Shown in pieces: positions 12,558 to 23,059 of a DNA stretch of 64,000 nucleotides; position 1 is the stretch's first letter, and each line of letters begins with the position of its first letter. The notes below the pieces were generated by a model. That model made no database searches, was not told where the DNA came from, and was given only the letters and a program-made list of their open reading frames with translations. The position numbers and the translations under genes were made by a program. The stretch is from Hypericum androsaemum (Eukaryota > Streptophyta > Magnoliopsida > Malpighiales > Hypericaceae), in the NCBI GenBank assembly GCA_963995505.1, contig OZ023195.1, positions 6,344,109 through 6,408,108 on the forward strand, read 5' to 3'.

Positions 12558-14984
12558 TGTCACGACCCATCATGAGGTCGCTGACCAGCGCTAGACTCCA
12601 CTGTATACAAACTACAAAATGCAGATCTAGCCAGCCTCAAAACATAGCATAAAGTTTATCAATATTTAATTAAAGCAACACCAGGGCACGCTATATACAC
12701 ATGCCTCTCAAAATATAAGATATACAAAAATGGTGTGAGAACCATCACCAAAAGTCTGAACAAGTTTCCTGTGATACATGTTCAAACCAAAGCATAGTCT
12801 AGGATCTAGCCTCTGAAAACCATTACGGAGCGTCTATACAAGAGTACAAAAGATAGCATGATCCGGAGACCTCAAAAGAGTAGCCCTCGAATGGAAGAGA
12901 TGGGCATGCACCACGGACTCCAGAACCCGAGGCAAACTATGATTGCTTTAACCTGAGATGAATTAGTAAGGGGTAAGTATTTTGAAACACACAGTAAGAA
13001 GATAGAACATAACATATTGGTTATGTCTGCTACATATGAGAGACAGAACTTAACCATGTCCAACAATATGCAAGACCACAAGATGCATGCTAACCATATG
13101 ATCACACACACACAAAAGTTCACATAGTGAACAAACGGTGAGCTATAGATAGATTTAGACGGGCCACTTCCTCTCCAGCACAGGGATATCAACATGGCCA
13201 TCAGATCTCCTTTCCATAATCACATACTAAGTTTAATAGTAGTAAACTAGGATATCCCCAGTCTATGTGCACATAGGCTAACATCCCCGGTTAGCATGGG
13301 AAAACCTGTCCATATCTCACCAAAAATAACATAGCATACCCACATAAATTGGCCCAACGCTAGGAAAGAAATATTCTCTAGCTAGCCATTCATATGTGAC
13401 ATATCTCTCACAGATCAATCCAAACATGATCGATCTTATTGCAAATGCACATGACCACTTCATGAACATACTTCATATGCATGAGATGCACATAATCAAG
13501 GCCTGAAACATGCACATGCACCAAACAAAACCAAATTTATCATGTTCTATTCGCTTACACAAACGAATATCACGCAATAGTGCCGATTTCCCGAGTCCTA
13601 ATCTCTCGTCACTTTCAACCTTCAACCGTTCCTTCCAGATAGTTTTCTTCACTGAAAGCACTTTGAGAAAGCTTTACATGATCTGTATAATAATTTCCAA
13701 TCATAAAATGAGGTCAGTTCCTCACTTCCCAACCGAGTTACATATTGAGCACACGATAAGCTCAATCGCTTTTAAGTTCGATAGATATCACATATAACCT
13801 GATATCATACAAAACCCAATTAATTTACTGTACTTAAGTGCTCTTATATGTTCTTGATAACTCAGGGTCCAAAAATCAACCTAAAATCCAAAAGAATTAA
13901 CTTACCAAGCCTTTACTCATAAACCCTGCTCAATCCTGAACCAGGCAGGTAGTCCAACTTTTAACCAGGTCTTGAAGGTGATGTTTTCATCCAAACAGGG
14001 CGTATAATATGGCGTTAGAAAGCTAATTAAGTCTTCTACAATCTGTAAGAAGGAACCTAAGTCCAATTCGGAGTCCAACTAAGCTTACCAAGCCATTCTT
14101 CTTCCACTAGATCATCTGTGTCTCCCTGTAGATAGTCCGTTGTTCAAAATAGATTTCCTATTGGCTCCTTGATTAGAATAGAACATATGATATATCGTTA
14201 ACAAGGTATTTGAGTCCTCTACAACTTCTGTGAAGACGTAAAAGTCTAATTCAAATCCAAAGATAACTTACCAAGTAATTCTTCTTAGACCACCTCACTT
14301 CCACGCCGATTCCTTTATCAAAACTGGACATATAATATATGCTCAGAAAGTTCTTTATGTCCTCTACAACTTTGATGAAGGTATAAAAATCTAGTTCGAG
14401 GCAGAATATAGCTTACCAAGTCGTTCTTTGTCACCTGCTTCTTTCTCTTTCCTCTTACTCTCTCTCTCAACTTTCTCTTCTCTTTTGAGTTATGGCTGAG
14501 TCTCGGAATTTCTTTCCTCTTCCTTAAGGTTTTTGAGTCCCAAAAGTATATAGGTGAGTAAGAGTCCAGCTTAACTCACCTTCTTAACCAAGTCTAATGA
14601 ACAAGCAAGTGGTAATAGATGATTGGTTGATTCCCAATGGGGTCCAATCAGAAAGAGACTAATTCAAGCTCTGTTTTGACTGTCTTCCATTGCGTTTTAT
14701 AAAAACTTGTCAACTAACAAATTGTAGCCCTATGTGTGTAGTTTTTGGATCAATTTAGAGTAAAATTGAGAACGTGGTGCTCCATTTACTAAACAAAGGT
14801 CATTGCTGTCCGAACTTGACCAACAAAATTCTTAAAGCTTAGAATAATTGACTAGGCTTTGTTGTAGTTAACTAGAATCCTAAGAAGACTATAGAATATC
14901 TAGAAACACTTCCTAACACATCTCATATGTAGATTGTACCATAGAATACAGTTTATTCCAACCGACCATTTATAAGATATCACA
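12558..14984 (-). repeat. Gypsy 5' LTR (2427 bp)
   Basis: Plus-strand edges TGTCACGACC... and ...AGATATCACA; the right edge abuts AGCAT (14985-14989). It is the reference for the rearranged 3' LTR. The promoter-distal half holds four partly related units of about 145-185 bp, each with CTTACCAAG on the plus strand (about 13911, 14083, 14266, 14411), which reads CTTGGTAAG on the transcribed strand. A CT-rich run lies near 14450-14490. Short ATG frames in it are not convincing as genes. Confidence 0.92.
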
Positions 14985-14989
14985 AGCAT

Positions 14990-15935
14990 ACAAAGGGCAA
15001 CCTTTTGTTCCACCAAGTAGAACCCTCAACATGCCACGAACTCCACCGTTCGGCCTTGAGTGAGATACCTGATTCGCCCGTGGTGCTACCAACGGCTTCG
15101 CATTCCCCATGCAAAACCTACCCAACACCTTTGACGTGCACGTCTCTTTAGACAACCATAGCAGGGCCCAGCTAACAATGCTTCTCCGAGACAACCATGG
15201 CTCATTGCCAACCATGCCTCCACGAAACAACCATAGCTTGCTATCCATGTCTTCGCAAATCCCAACTACACTCAAACCATCCATGTCAAGCCTTTGCTCC
15301 CTCATACGAACCAACCTCATATGACCTGAGCTTTTTTTCACTTCATCAGACCCATTGATGTGACTCCACCTACAATAATGTTCCCCACTAACCTGTAGGT
15401 ATTTCCTTTTACCCTTCATCCCTACCATCGCATCCTTCTCTACCTTCATTAGCATACCTTTATAACTATCACTGTTATAATCTAAAGTCCCTAATGAAAA
15501 GAGATTACCAAGATGTATTGGATTTGATAAGACAGAAAGCCAGTCACCATCCGACCCGTCTGAATATGTGGCCATGGTTGTGGATGCCGATCCCTCTTCG
15601 TTGTCTTGATCCCTAGTTCGTCCTGGATAGTCCCCTTCATGTGCCCTTCTCCGCACTTGAAACCACTTCCATTAAACTTCTTTGACTCTGACTTGGATCC
15701 TCTTCCACAACCCAGCTGGTGGCTCCTCATCATCCGCCAAGCACAAGCGAATCTTCGCTACCGCCTTGGCCTCCAACTCCTCCCACTGTTGCTTCTCCAT
15801 CTTCCCAGACTTCTTCTCCGAGAGCGCGATGACCATCCCTTGTTGCACGAGGAGATCCTTGACACGCCTTTGTCATAACCCAAAATTTGATGAACCATCA
15901 AACTTCACAAGAGCAAACTTCGCGCCGTCCGTCAT
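14990..15935 (-). pseudogene. Copia gag/pre-integrase/RT-end remnant
   Basis: On the minus strand a copia gag start lies at 15935 (KFDGSSNFGL then a stop where a tryptophan is usual, then QRRVKDLLVQQG). Downstream are a degraded zinc-knuckle segment near 15640 (FKCGEGHMK), a pre-integrase segment (LFSLGTLD...VGMKGKRKY, HMRLVRMREQ) and a stretch like the end of RT (VLGRFCMGNAKP). Frames shift between pieces and most of pol is missing. The pieces, in this order, are those of Tork/Tnt1-like copia elements. A 228-codon open frame spans 14970-15656, but its last codons come from the gypsy LTR. Confidence 0.75.
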
Positions 15936-15947
15936 CCTCCAACCCAA

Positions 15948-15960
15948 GCTCTTGATACCA
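15948..15960 (-). other. Copia primer-binding site
   Basis: On the minus strand TGGTATCAAGAGC, a tRNA-Met-type primer site, two bases inside the 5' LTR edge at 15963. Confidence 0.8.
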
Positions 15961-15962
15961 AT

Positions 15963-16244
15963 TGTTATGAATTCAGCAACTAGAGAACAAGATCGCACAA
16001 AGAACACGGAACAAGAGAATTACGTGGTTCGGCCTAATGCCTACGTCCACGGTGAGAAAGGAGAAATTTTATTGATGGATCCGAGTCACAAAGCTATACA
16101 AAACCTTAGGGTAACATGTCTTTATATAGAGACAACCCCTTGGTGTATAAGTAACTTATCTAGGTCTAATTAGGAGTCCAGAATCTAGTCAGAATAGGAA
16201 TAGAAATAGGAAATAAGTCTTTCCTATTTCTCGCCATCCCAACA
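15963..16244 (-). repeat. Copia 5' LTR
   Basis: 282 bp, same length and edges as 558-839; about seven differences between the pair by eye. Followed by GGTTT (16245-16249), the second copy of the target duplication, and then by the resumed F-box frame. Confidence 0.92.
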
Positions 16245-16249
16245 GGTTT

Positions 16250-16756
16250 GATGTATTGCGAGAGAAGACTCTCATCCACGCTTTCGATTTTGACACCGAG
16301 AAGTTCCGTGTGATCCCACCTCCGGAGAAGATGGACATAAACCTTCTTTGTGGCGTGCAGGTTGGCGTAGTCAAGGAATACCTTGTTGTTTCTGGTTTGA
16401 ATAGCTGTCATCGAGACCAAGCTGATGTTTGGGTGATGAAAGAGTACGGCGTCAAGGAATCATGGACTAAGCTGTACTCCGTGATAGATAACAAATTTAT
16501 GACCTCTAGTAAGCGTCTCCTTCGACAGGTCAAGACACTTCCTGGCGGGGAAGCGCTGGTGATGTCTAAGATTCATGTCACGAGTGATGAGGTTTGCTTC
16601 ATGAGTTATGATATTAAGAACTTATCATTGCACATTCTCGAGGCATTCCCTGAACTGCAATGGAAGTACTCGGATGCATGTGCCGTTGTTCTTACTCCAA
16701 GCTTGGTTTCACTCAGACGCATTGCCAACCAGAAAAACATAAAGAATCTTATGTAA
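16250..16756 (+). pseudogene. F-box/FBA gene copy 1, 3' part
   Basis: 169 codons including stop TAA (16754-16756). It continues the frame interrupted at 557: DVLREKTLIHAFDFDTEKF, VWVMKEYGVKESWTKLYSV, VLTPSLVSLRRIAN. This is the C-terminal half of the FBA region and aligns throughout with 49215-49712 of the best preserved paralogue. There are no internal stops. Its 3' flank (to about 16885) is shared with the other F-box copies. It has no promoter of its own that I can see. Confidence 0.87.
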
Positions 16757-16885
16757 TTAGGACTCGTCTTTTTCTTTGCCTCACACACTTTTTTCATTCG
16801 TTAAATTGAAACTTTGTTATGAAAATACTTTTTCTTACTTTCGAGTTGTATAATGCTGATCATGAACACGTCAACTACTCTATTA

Positions 16886-17540
16886 CAGCCTCGCGCCACC
16901 CTCCTCTGTTGTTCTGACCACCTCCGACCGATTTCGGGCTTCTGCTGGGCCATTTTGACATTGCCAATGGTCCCCGGGGGGTAGGCCGTTGTCAATCCTC
17001 ACCCCGGCTGGCTCTTGAATTTTCTGGTTTATACTTTTAAATTATGTTCGTCGGTCTTTGTTTTTATTTTCTATTGTGTCCTGCTTTTGCTCTCGTGTCA
17101 CCCTTGTCGGTGGATTTGAATTGCATTTTTTATAGTTTTATCTGCTTTTGTTTAGATCGACTTACGCTTGATCCGAGATCTGTTCGGTTCTCAAAACATT
17201 TCTGGTTGGAGCAGGTGGATAGCCTTGTCTTGGTTAGTTTCGCCCAACTTTGGCTCTCATTTGCGTGCGTCTCGTATGCATTCAAATACCCACGAGGTTG
17301 TGTTTATGATGCAATCTCGTGGTTATTAGCCGTAGGTTGTCTCAGCAGCTTTCGTCTTTGACGTTTGCCTCTCGTAGGCTCTCGTCTGCCTTTTGCTTCC
17401 ACCCATGCCTCTTTGTCTCTTCTCGGAGTGGTTTTATGTTCTGTTTCAGTATTTTCATTTTTTGTTTATGTTGTTCTCTTTTCGTACTATAATTTTTTTA
17501 TTATAATATAAGCTTCGCGCCACTCTTCTCTAAAAAAAAA
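16886..17540 (+). mobile_element. Probable LINE 3' end with poly-A tail
   Basis: The F-box 3' flank shared among paralogues breaks off near 16885. What follows is a pyrimidine-rich stretch (TTTGCTCTCGTG, CTCTCGTCTGCC and similar) ending in a short A run at about 17532-17540. This suits the 3' untranslated end of a 5'-truncated LINE. CTTCGCGCCACTCTTCTCT near the tail echoes CTCGCGCCACCCTCCTCT near the start. No coding domain and no clear target duplication were found. Confidence 0.4.
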
Positions 17541-17708
17541 ATCAAGGAAAGCAGATGAGATGACATAACTGTGGTACAAGATAAACTAGCGTGGATGAGG
17601 CGAATCCCCACTTCCAATAAATAAGCATTGTTGCTCCTCATCAGAACCAACTGATATAAATAAATTACTCGATTCGATCATAAATTAGTCGACCTCTTTA
17701 GTATACAT

Positions 17709-18135
17709 CAATATTTTTAAAACCGATCCGGAAGGCGACCGGATTTTTGAAAATTTTTGGTCCACCTAGTCCAACAGGTCAGGTTGTTGGTCGAACCGGG
17801 ACTTTTTATTTTTATTCCAATGTTTTTTATATAAAGTGAAATATATTTATTTTAGAATAAAAATACTAAAATAACAAATAAAGTAAAATGTTGGTTTTTT
17901 ATCATTTTAATCACTTGTTATTTTACAATTTGATTACAAATTATTCTAAATTTTTTGATTTGGTCAAGGGACCGGGTGGTTCAGGTCAGCCAAAAAGGAC
18001 CAATCAGGTGGTCGGACCAGATTTTGGCTGGTGGAATCACTCATCCGGGTTTTGGTGAAAAATGAGCCAGAATTCCTCTCGGGTGGTAGTCTAACCGGTC
18101 TGACCACCGGTCGGACTTTGGGTTTAAAAACATTG
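17709..18135 (-). mobile_element. hAT-like miniature element 1
   Basis: 427 bp, no coding capacity. The 8-bp target duplication GTATACAT is at 17701-17708 and 18136-18143. Terminal inverted repeats start CAATATTTTTAAAAC on the left and, complemented, CAATGTTTTTAAAC on the right. One subterminal side carries ACCGGTC-type motifs, the other a CCGGAAGG motif. It is the same family as 23654-24100 and 26897-27479 but in the opposite direction. Eight-base duplications and this element form fit non-autonomous hAT elements. Confidence 0.82.
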
Positions 18136-18143
18136 GTATACAT

Positions 18144-19535
18144 TGCATAATTAACTAATTACGCGTACAAATCAAAGAAAAAAGAAATCAAGGAAGATGT
18201 GCCTGTTTGTTTTAGGAATTACATTTTAATTTTTGAGGATAAGTAATTTACATGTCAATTACAGGAAAATTAGTTAATATAAATACTTCAAATTTTTAAT
18301 TGGTGGGATAAAAGAACAAGTACTTTATGTAAAAGGAATAATCGTGACCAAATTGATGATGCCTACCAGTTTTCCAACCACTGACTAGGCAAGTATATTC
18401 AAAGCCAACTTTTTTTCTCAAAAATATTCAAAGCCAACTTTGTTGCTTCTTTTGTTGCCTTGTTGGGCCCAAGAAATTTTCTAAATAGGTATCATCCCAT
18501 TCATCTTTTACCCAAATAGATTATGGCTATTGTTGAATTGCATCAAAATACCCCCATTATTGTATAGTGGAGGGAGAATTTTGTCAATCTTTATAGTTAC
18601 ATCAGTCTGATAAATATATTCTAATATTATCTGAATATGGGAAAAATATATAGAAAGTACTTGCGTCACTATACGTTATGGACGGCACAAGGCGTGTTTA
18701 ATTTTAAGTAAATCCAAAGTTTAAGTTCTGTTAAATATAATCATGGTGTAATTTTTTTCTTATGAGACAAAAGTGGCCAAAATAGCAGATGAGGAGGTGA
18801 TCAGACCATATTTCTCCACCGACATTGGTCGGAGGGGTAATTAAGGGAATCGCTGAACCATCTTTTGCTGATTCACAGCAGGTTACTTAATTTTCGAACA
18901 ATCAAAATTTTCTGGAATAATTAATAGGCATGTTTATAATAATCTGAATTCTAACTACTCAATATATCAGATATAATTCTAACACGGATGAGAGTAAAAA
19001 AGTAAATGATGTGAATATTACAAACTTTGATCCCATGCTTACACGAGTTTTATTTTGGGGATACGTTAGAGTATGAATACCGCATCGAACTACTAGAAAT
19101 TAATAGTCTATTAAATTGACTAATATCTTTTTGCAATAGTTGGGGATTTCTAAAGAAAAGGAATTGCCGCAACGACCAACCGATTCACAAATTTAGCAAT
19201 TTTTCCAATTTGCTAGGAATGGTAATTAGCCAGCTCTAGCTTCAGCTTTATCCCAATCAACGTGGTTAGTTTCATGATTAAGTACAACAAGCAGTTAAAT
19301 CTAACTACGGGCCAAGGAGCTTAACTAAGAGGTCCAAGTTTCAATTCTTAAAATTATTGAAGTGTTAAATATTTATTAAGAGAACATTATCGTATTTCAA
19401 ATTTCATACTCTGTTCGATCATGGATTATTCAGCTCAAGTGGTATCAACCAAATAAAATTAAGTAAATCACAAATAGCTAGGTAGTTGTACATGCACACG
19501 TGGGAAGAAGTAAATCATGTTGATGATGTACTATC
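18144..19535. other. AT-rich intergenic DNA, nothing recognised
   Basis: No open frame with a recognisable product. A short direct repeat (ATTCAAAGCCAACTTT) occurs twice near 18398-18440. Around 19300-19400 there is a stretch resembling a weak tRNA-derived promoter box, too degraded to call a SINE. Confidence 0.5.
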
Positions 19536-19785
19536 CAAGCATTTATCCAACTCACGGCCTCACCTCTTCAACCGCTACGCGCATAGGCTCTGCCAACTCG
19601 ACCTCCAGGGCTACGAAGCTCCAACCCGGCTCCGCACAACCACTCTCTGGTGTGATCCCACCCCCAAAGAAGATGGACATAGACCTTCAATGTGTATTCA
19701 AGGAATGCCTTGCTATTTCTGGTTTTAATTGCTTCCGTCGAGAGCAAGCCGACGTTTGGGTGATGAAAGAGTATGTCAACCAAGA
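19536..19785 (+). pseudogene. F-box/FBA pseudogene with internal deletion
   Basis: Starts in the region equal to SRPHLLYRYSD (here SRPHLFNRYAHRL) and runs to LRTTTLW. It then jumps directly to the part equal to VIPPPEKMDI...VWVMKEY of the C-terminal half, so about 400 bp of the middle is missing. The frame changes at the deletion. The F-box itself is absent. It breaks off where LINE-like sequence begins. A C-terminal fragment at 20775-20876 probably belonged to the same gene. Confidence 0.8.
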
Positions 19786-19980
19786 AGATATTCTTAAATT
19801 GCACCTTTACGTCTCAAGTCTGGGACAATATCGGATTAGAATGCGTCTGCGTGGGCAATATTAGAGTCGACAAATTGGTCAAGATTGAGCAACAACTTGG
19901 AAGGAACCTCTGTTTCTGTGTGTTTTCCTTACAGTATTTATGTGGTTGTTGTCCTATCTTTCTCAGGAGGAACTGACCTG
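19786..19980 (+). mobile_element. LINE zinc-binding (zf-RVT-like) fragment
   Basis: A short open stretch (LNCTFTSQVWDNIG...) matches the pattern after the zinc-binding segment of plant LINE reverse transcriptases (C-x-F-x-x-QVW). It directly follows the broken F-box pseudogene. It is too short for sure assignment. Confidence 0.4.
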
Positions 19981-20180
19981 CTTTTTCCCGATTACCATAT
20001 TGAACTATTAACGTCCATCAATGCCTAGACTTTATCTTAAACAATTACAGATGCGTACATATTTTTCAAGAATTTAGACGGGTTGGCCTAAATTTTAGAA
20101 CTTTAAATAATATTGGGCTTTATTTCCCTCCGAGAAAAGTTTTTCTATTTTTACAAAAGATGAGAATCCACAGTAATTAG

Positions 20181-20364
20181 TTACGAAATAACATTGATAG
20201 ATTCTACCCGTGCCTTAGCCCGTTTGACAGCTAGATTTGTCTCAATTATTTGTCTCTTCCCTTCTGCTTTTTTCAAGTTAGCTTCTGCTAGTTCAAAAGT
20301 TTGCTGAGCTTCTTGTGGATCAATGTCACTTCCCTTCTCAGCATCATGTACGAAAATAGTGATC
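20181..20364 (-). pseudogene. atpE: Plastid atpE 3' fragment transferred to the nucleus
   Basis: On the minus strand 60 codons plus stop encode the C-terminal helices of the chloroplast ATP synthase epsilon subunit: [17 protein letters not shown], then [12 protein letters not shown], then INVIS and stop at 20181-20183. The frame is fully open. The rest of the gene and any plastid neighbours are absent, so this is a nuclear-integrated plastid DNA fragment and not a working gene. Several residues differ from common plant versions in conservative ways (Lys for Arg). Confidence 0.82.
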
Positions 20365-20419
20365 GACTTTTGCGAAACGAGATAAGATCTATTGTCGTAC
20401 TACCACTAAGAACATTTAA

Positions 20420-20600
20420 GAATAGGGACACTACAGAATAGGAACACACTACTACAACTCATCAAAGCATCAAAGCCTGAGAGGGTTTGGGTATCCAAAG
20501 CTGCATAATCCAAAAACAAATGTGAGGTCAAAGTTGGAGAGTTCATCTGCGATCTGGTTACCTTCTCGTTATATACCCGGGGTGCTGTATTACAATAGAT
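20420..20600 (-). mobile_element. LINE RNase H-end fragment
   Basis: On the minus strand a short stretch reads REGNQIADELSNF followed by a hydrophobic tail, the usual end of the RNase H domain in plant L1-type LINEs. No target duplication was found. Confidence 0.5.
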
Positions 20601-20774
20601 AAGTTTACTTTTGCCATTCTTTATCTGATTTTTTTAATAGAAACATGCTAGACTTATAATTCTTAAGGGATGTGTATTTTTATTTTTATTTTAAAATAAA
20701 TTTTTATACCAAGTACATCTTTTTGAAGTTTGAACCCAAGATCTCTGTCAAACCTTATACATCTTCAATTGCAT

Positions 20775-20876
20775 TGGAGTTACCCGGATGTATGTGCCAT
20801 TGGTCTTACTCCAAGCTTGGTTTCTCTCAAACGCATTCTCAACCAAGAAAATGTTTCGAATCTTATGTAATTAAGA
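20775..20876 (+). pseudogene. F-box/FBA C-terminal fragment
   Basis: Encodes the last ~30 residues of the family (YPDVCAIGLTPSLVSLKRILNQENVSNLM, with one frame slip near the start by comparison) with the stop at the same place as copy 1. The shared 3' flank follows to about 20980. It is probably the far end of the pseudogene at 19536. Confidence 0.75.
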
Positions 20877-21206
20877 CTCGACTTTTTTTATTTTTTAAAT
20901 TCAAACTTAAAACTTTATTAAGAAAATATTTTTTCTTACTATTTCGATTTATATAATGTTGAGCACGAACAAGTCAAGCTCTCTTTTTTTTTGTCAGGAC
21001 AACTCAAGTACTCTGTAAAACATGTCATATCGGAATTCGGTGGACGGCTAGATGCTTACTTGGTCTCTTGTGTGCATCGCCAAGTGAAATTTAGTAAATC
21101 AAGTTAGATGGATGTCACTGAAATGCCAAATGTTAAAGTCTTTGTACCAATTTGACGAGTTTTAAATTTACAAAGTACCAGAATAAGCCAAATTACATAT
21201 CGTTAA

Positions 21207-21622
21207 TGTGATACCCAAATTTTGAAAAGTCTTAAGTGATTTGATTGGTATTATCCATGTCAACAAGGTACACCTTTTTTTATAGGCACACATCCTTAGA
21301 GAACTTCAAGGTTAAATGCGTTTGGCCGGGAGTAGGATCAGGATGGGTGACCTCCTGGGAAGTTTTCTGGGATGCGTGCGAGTAAGGACAAATCACGTTA
21401 GAAAAGACATGTGTATGCAGGTCTGTGGAGACAGTCGGTCAGATCACGGGGGCATTACATTTAGTATCAGAGAAAAAATGATTATGAAATTGTTCTGTGT
21501 TCTGGATTGTTCTGACTGGCATGACGAGGACGTTGCGTATTTAAAGAAGGGTGAATGTGATACCCCAATTCTAAAAAGTCTTAACTGATTTGATTGGTAC
21601 TATCCATTTCAACAAGGCACGC
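21207..21622 (+). mobile_element. Cassandra-like TRIM retrotransposon, 3' LTR truncated
   Basis: Left LTR 21207-21459 (253 bp, TGTGATACCC...GGCATTACA) contains a 5S rRNA-derived segment, the hallmark of Cassandra elements. It is followed by a decayed tRNA-Met primer site (TTAGTATCAGAG, 21461-21472), an interior of under 100 bp without genes, a purine tract (AAAGAAGGGTGAA, 21543-21555) and the start of a second LTR (21556 to about 21622). The second LTR breaks off. Such elements depend on proteins of other retrotransposons. Confidence 0.8.
21301..21375 (+). other. 5S rRNA-derived segment with pol III promoter boxes
   Basis: GTTAAATGCGTTTGGCC matches the A-box region and AGGATGGGTGACCTCCTGGG matches the C-box region of plant 5S rRNA with near-exact spacing. 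The 5' third of 5S rRNA is missing or unrecognisable, so this is not a 5S gene. In Cassandra elements this part lies inside the LTR and may recruit RNA polymerase III. Confidence 0.8.
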
Positions 21623-21639
21623 CAACCGCCACGGAGTAA

Positions 21640-22780
21640 AGTTCTTCGTAATGCTCAATTACTTTCAAGATACATTATAAAAGGCTACATATTCATGTTC
21701 TACCTCAACGTTGAATAATTTTTTAAAATAAAATATGGATGTCGTGCAACTCAATATATGCATCTCCTCCTAGTTCTCAATCACGAGTCGCCCCCTAGTA
21801 TCTGAGACAGCAGCGCACACTAATGAGGATACGAAACTCAATAAGTCGGTAAAAATAAACACATAATTCACGCATCAAATCATATTCATAATCTCGTATC
21901 AAGCCGTATGCACTAAGGACTTCACAGTCAATGACATACTCATGTCAGACAGATATCAGAGTCACACATTTGTCAACATTAAAATATAGTAACAGAGGTT
22001 AAGGCAATAATAAAGGTTTACGAATACATAATATACACTGACAACCTTTTCAGAACAGAAACAGAGGTCACCTTGCCATCTAACATAATAGGACTCCGGA
22101 GCCTAACAGATATCATAACGGGATTCTCGTGGGGCACAGATAAATACTCTTCTGTTCTTACGATGCAGGTCCAGAAGACAAAAAAGTATCCCTTCTACGA
22201 GCCAAGATAATCTCCACACGCCCTGTCCATTCGATCACTCACACCTAGAGTTACCCAGTAGCCTCTTAAAATGATGGGAATAAACTACGGGGCCCAGAAA
22301 GGTATGGAGATAATTCCGTATTTCAAAAACGGATACAGAGACAGAGACCAAGTCAGGCAGAATAATTCGAACAGACCAAATCAGTTACAATAATCAGAAC
22401 ATATCAAATCAGGCAGAATAATCAGAATTAAAATTCCAGAAAGACAGACAAGACAATTCTCAAATATTTCAAAACCCAAAAACCCTAGACAAAACGTTGG
22501 AAATTGCATCTGCTACATTGGTTACCCTCACGTCAATTATGGTTAAGCTTCACTTCACATTGACAGGCATGAAGCTCTCTGGCATATTAGATAAGTTCAC
22601 TTTTCCATTCTTTATCTGATTTTTCCTTCTTTTTAAGAGAAACGTACCAGATTTATAATTCGCGAGGGATACGTGTGTATATATATATATTACGTTGGCT
22701 AGTTGAATAGAATATCTTATTGGAAAGTTAAGCGGCGACGTTGAATCAAATCAGGAATAAGATCATAACTCGGAAATTTT
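21640..22780. other. Repeat-like DNA without recognised genes
   Basis: No convincing coding region. 22590-22680 (CATTCTTTATCTGATTTTT... then TTTATAATTCGCGAGGG) repeats 20615-20680 in diverged form. REGNQ-like LINE residues appear on the minus strand near 22530. An AT dinucleotide run is at about 22675-22692. The block at 21770-22480 looks LTR-like in composition but I cannot set edges. Confidence 0.4.
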
Positions 22781-23059
22781 TAAGGAATAAGGATTAAATA
22801 AACCCCTACATATATAAAAAGTCTAATTAACACTATCTACTAAAAATAGTTCTTGTACTTGTCAAAATAGACTAATTAACACTTCGGGACCAATTTTCTG
22901 GTCACCAATAATATATCACCGTGTTACGTGGCGTTTAACTCATCAATTCATTCCCATGCTAAGTATTAACTAAGTGGGATCCACTTCGTTCAAATCCTCC
23001 CTCTTCTCCTTAGCAACACCATCTAGATCTCCTCCGATAAGGAAGTCAACTCGCCCGCC

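Larger units (their letters stand above)
1257..14984 (-). mobile_element. Ty3/gypsy chromodomain retrotransposon (chromovirus, Tekay/Del-like)
   Basis: A complete insertion with target duplication AGCAT at 1252-1256 and 14985-14989. Order on the minus strand: 5' LTR (12558-14984, 2427 bp), spacer GACT, primer-binding site, gag-protease-RT-RNase H-integrase-chromodomain, polypurine tract, 3' LTR (1257-7610). The 3' LTR is 6354 bp because of internal rearrangement. The order of RT before integrase and the C-terminal chromodomain place it among the plant chromoviruses; the gag/pol motifs resemble the Tekay/Del clade. Two in-frame stops and an altered RT active site mean it cannot move on its own proteins. 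It lies inside the copia element. Confidence 0.93.
558..16244 (-). mobile_element. Deleted Ty1/copia retrotransposon, itself split by a gypsy element
   Basis: Two 282-bp LTRs in the same orientation (558-839 and 15963-16244), each TG...CA, flank the interior. The target duplication is GGTTT on both sides. On the minus strand a primer-binding site like the initiator tRNA-Met complement (TGGTATCAAGAGC, 15948-15960) follows the 5' LTR, and a polypurine tract AAGGTGGAGAT (840-850) precedes the 3' LTR. The interior without the gypsy insertion is only about 1.4 kb and keeps scraps of gag, pre-integrase and RT-end coding sequence, so it is a non-autonomous deletion derivative. The two LTRs differ at about seven sites by eye, so the insertion is not recent. 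Confidence 0.92.

Noticed and set aside
14970..15656. 228-codon minus-strand frame as a novel gene
   Set aside because: It is a copia gag-pol remnant, and its last codons are gypsy LTR sequence.
15682..16173. 163-codon plus-strand frame
   Set aside because: Antisense of copia gag and LTR; the coding evidence is on the minus strand.
17044..17361. 105-codon Cys/Phe-rich frame
   Set aside because: Pyrimidine-rich LINE-tail-like sequence gives hydrophobic codons by composition; no signal for a real gene.
20181..20364. Working atpE gene or plastid contig
   Set aside because: Only the last 60 codons are present and both flanks are nuclear repeat sequence.
21301..21375. 5S rRNA gene
   Set aside because: Only the 3' two-thirds is recognisable, with changes, and it lies inside an LTR bounded by TG/CA and a primer site.
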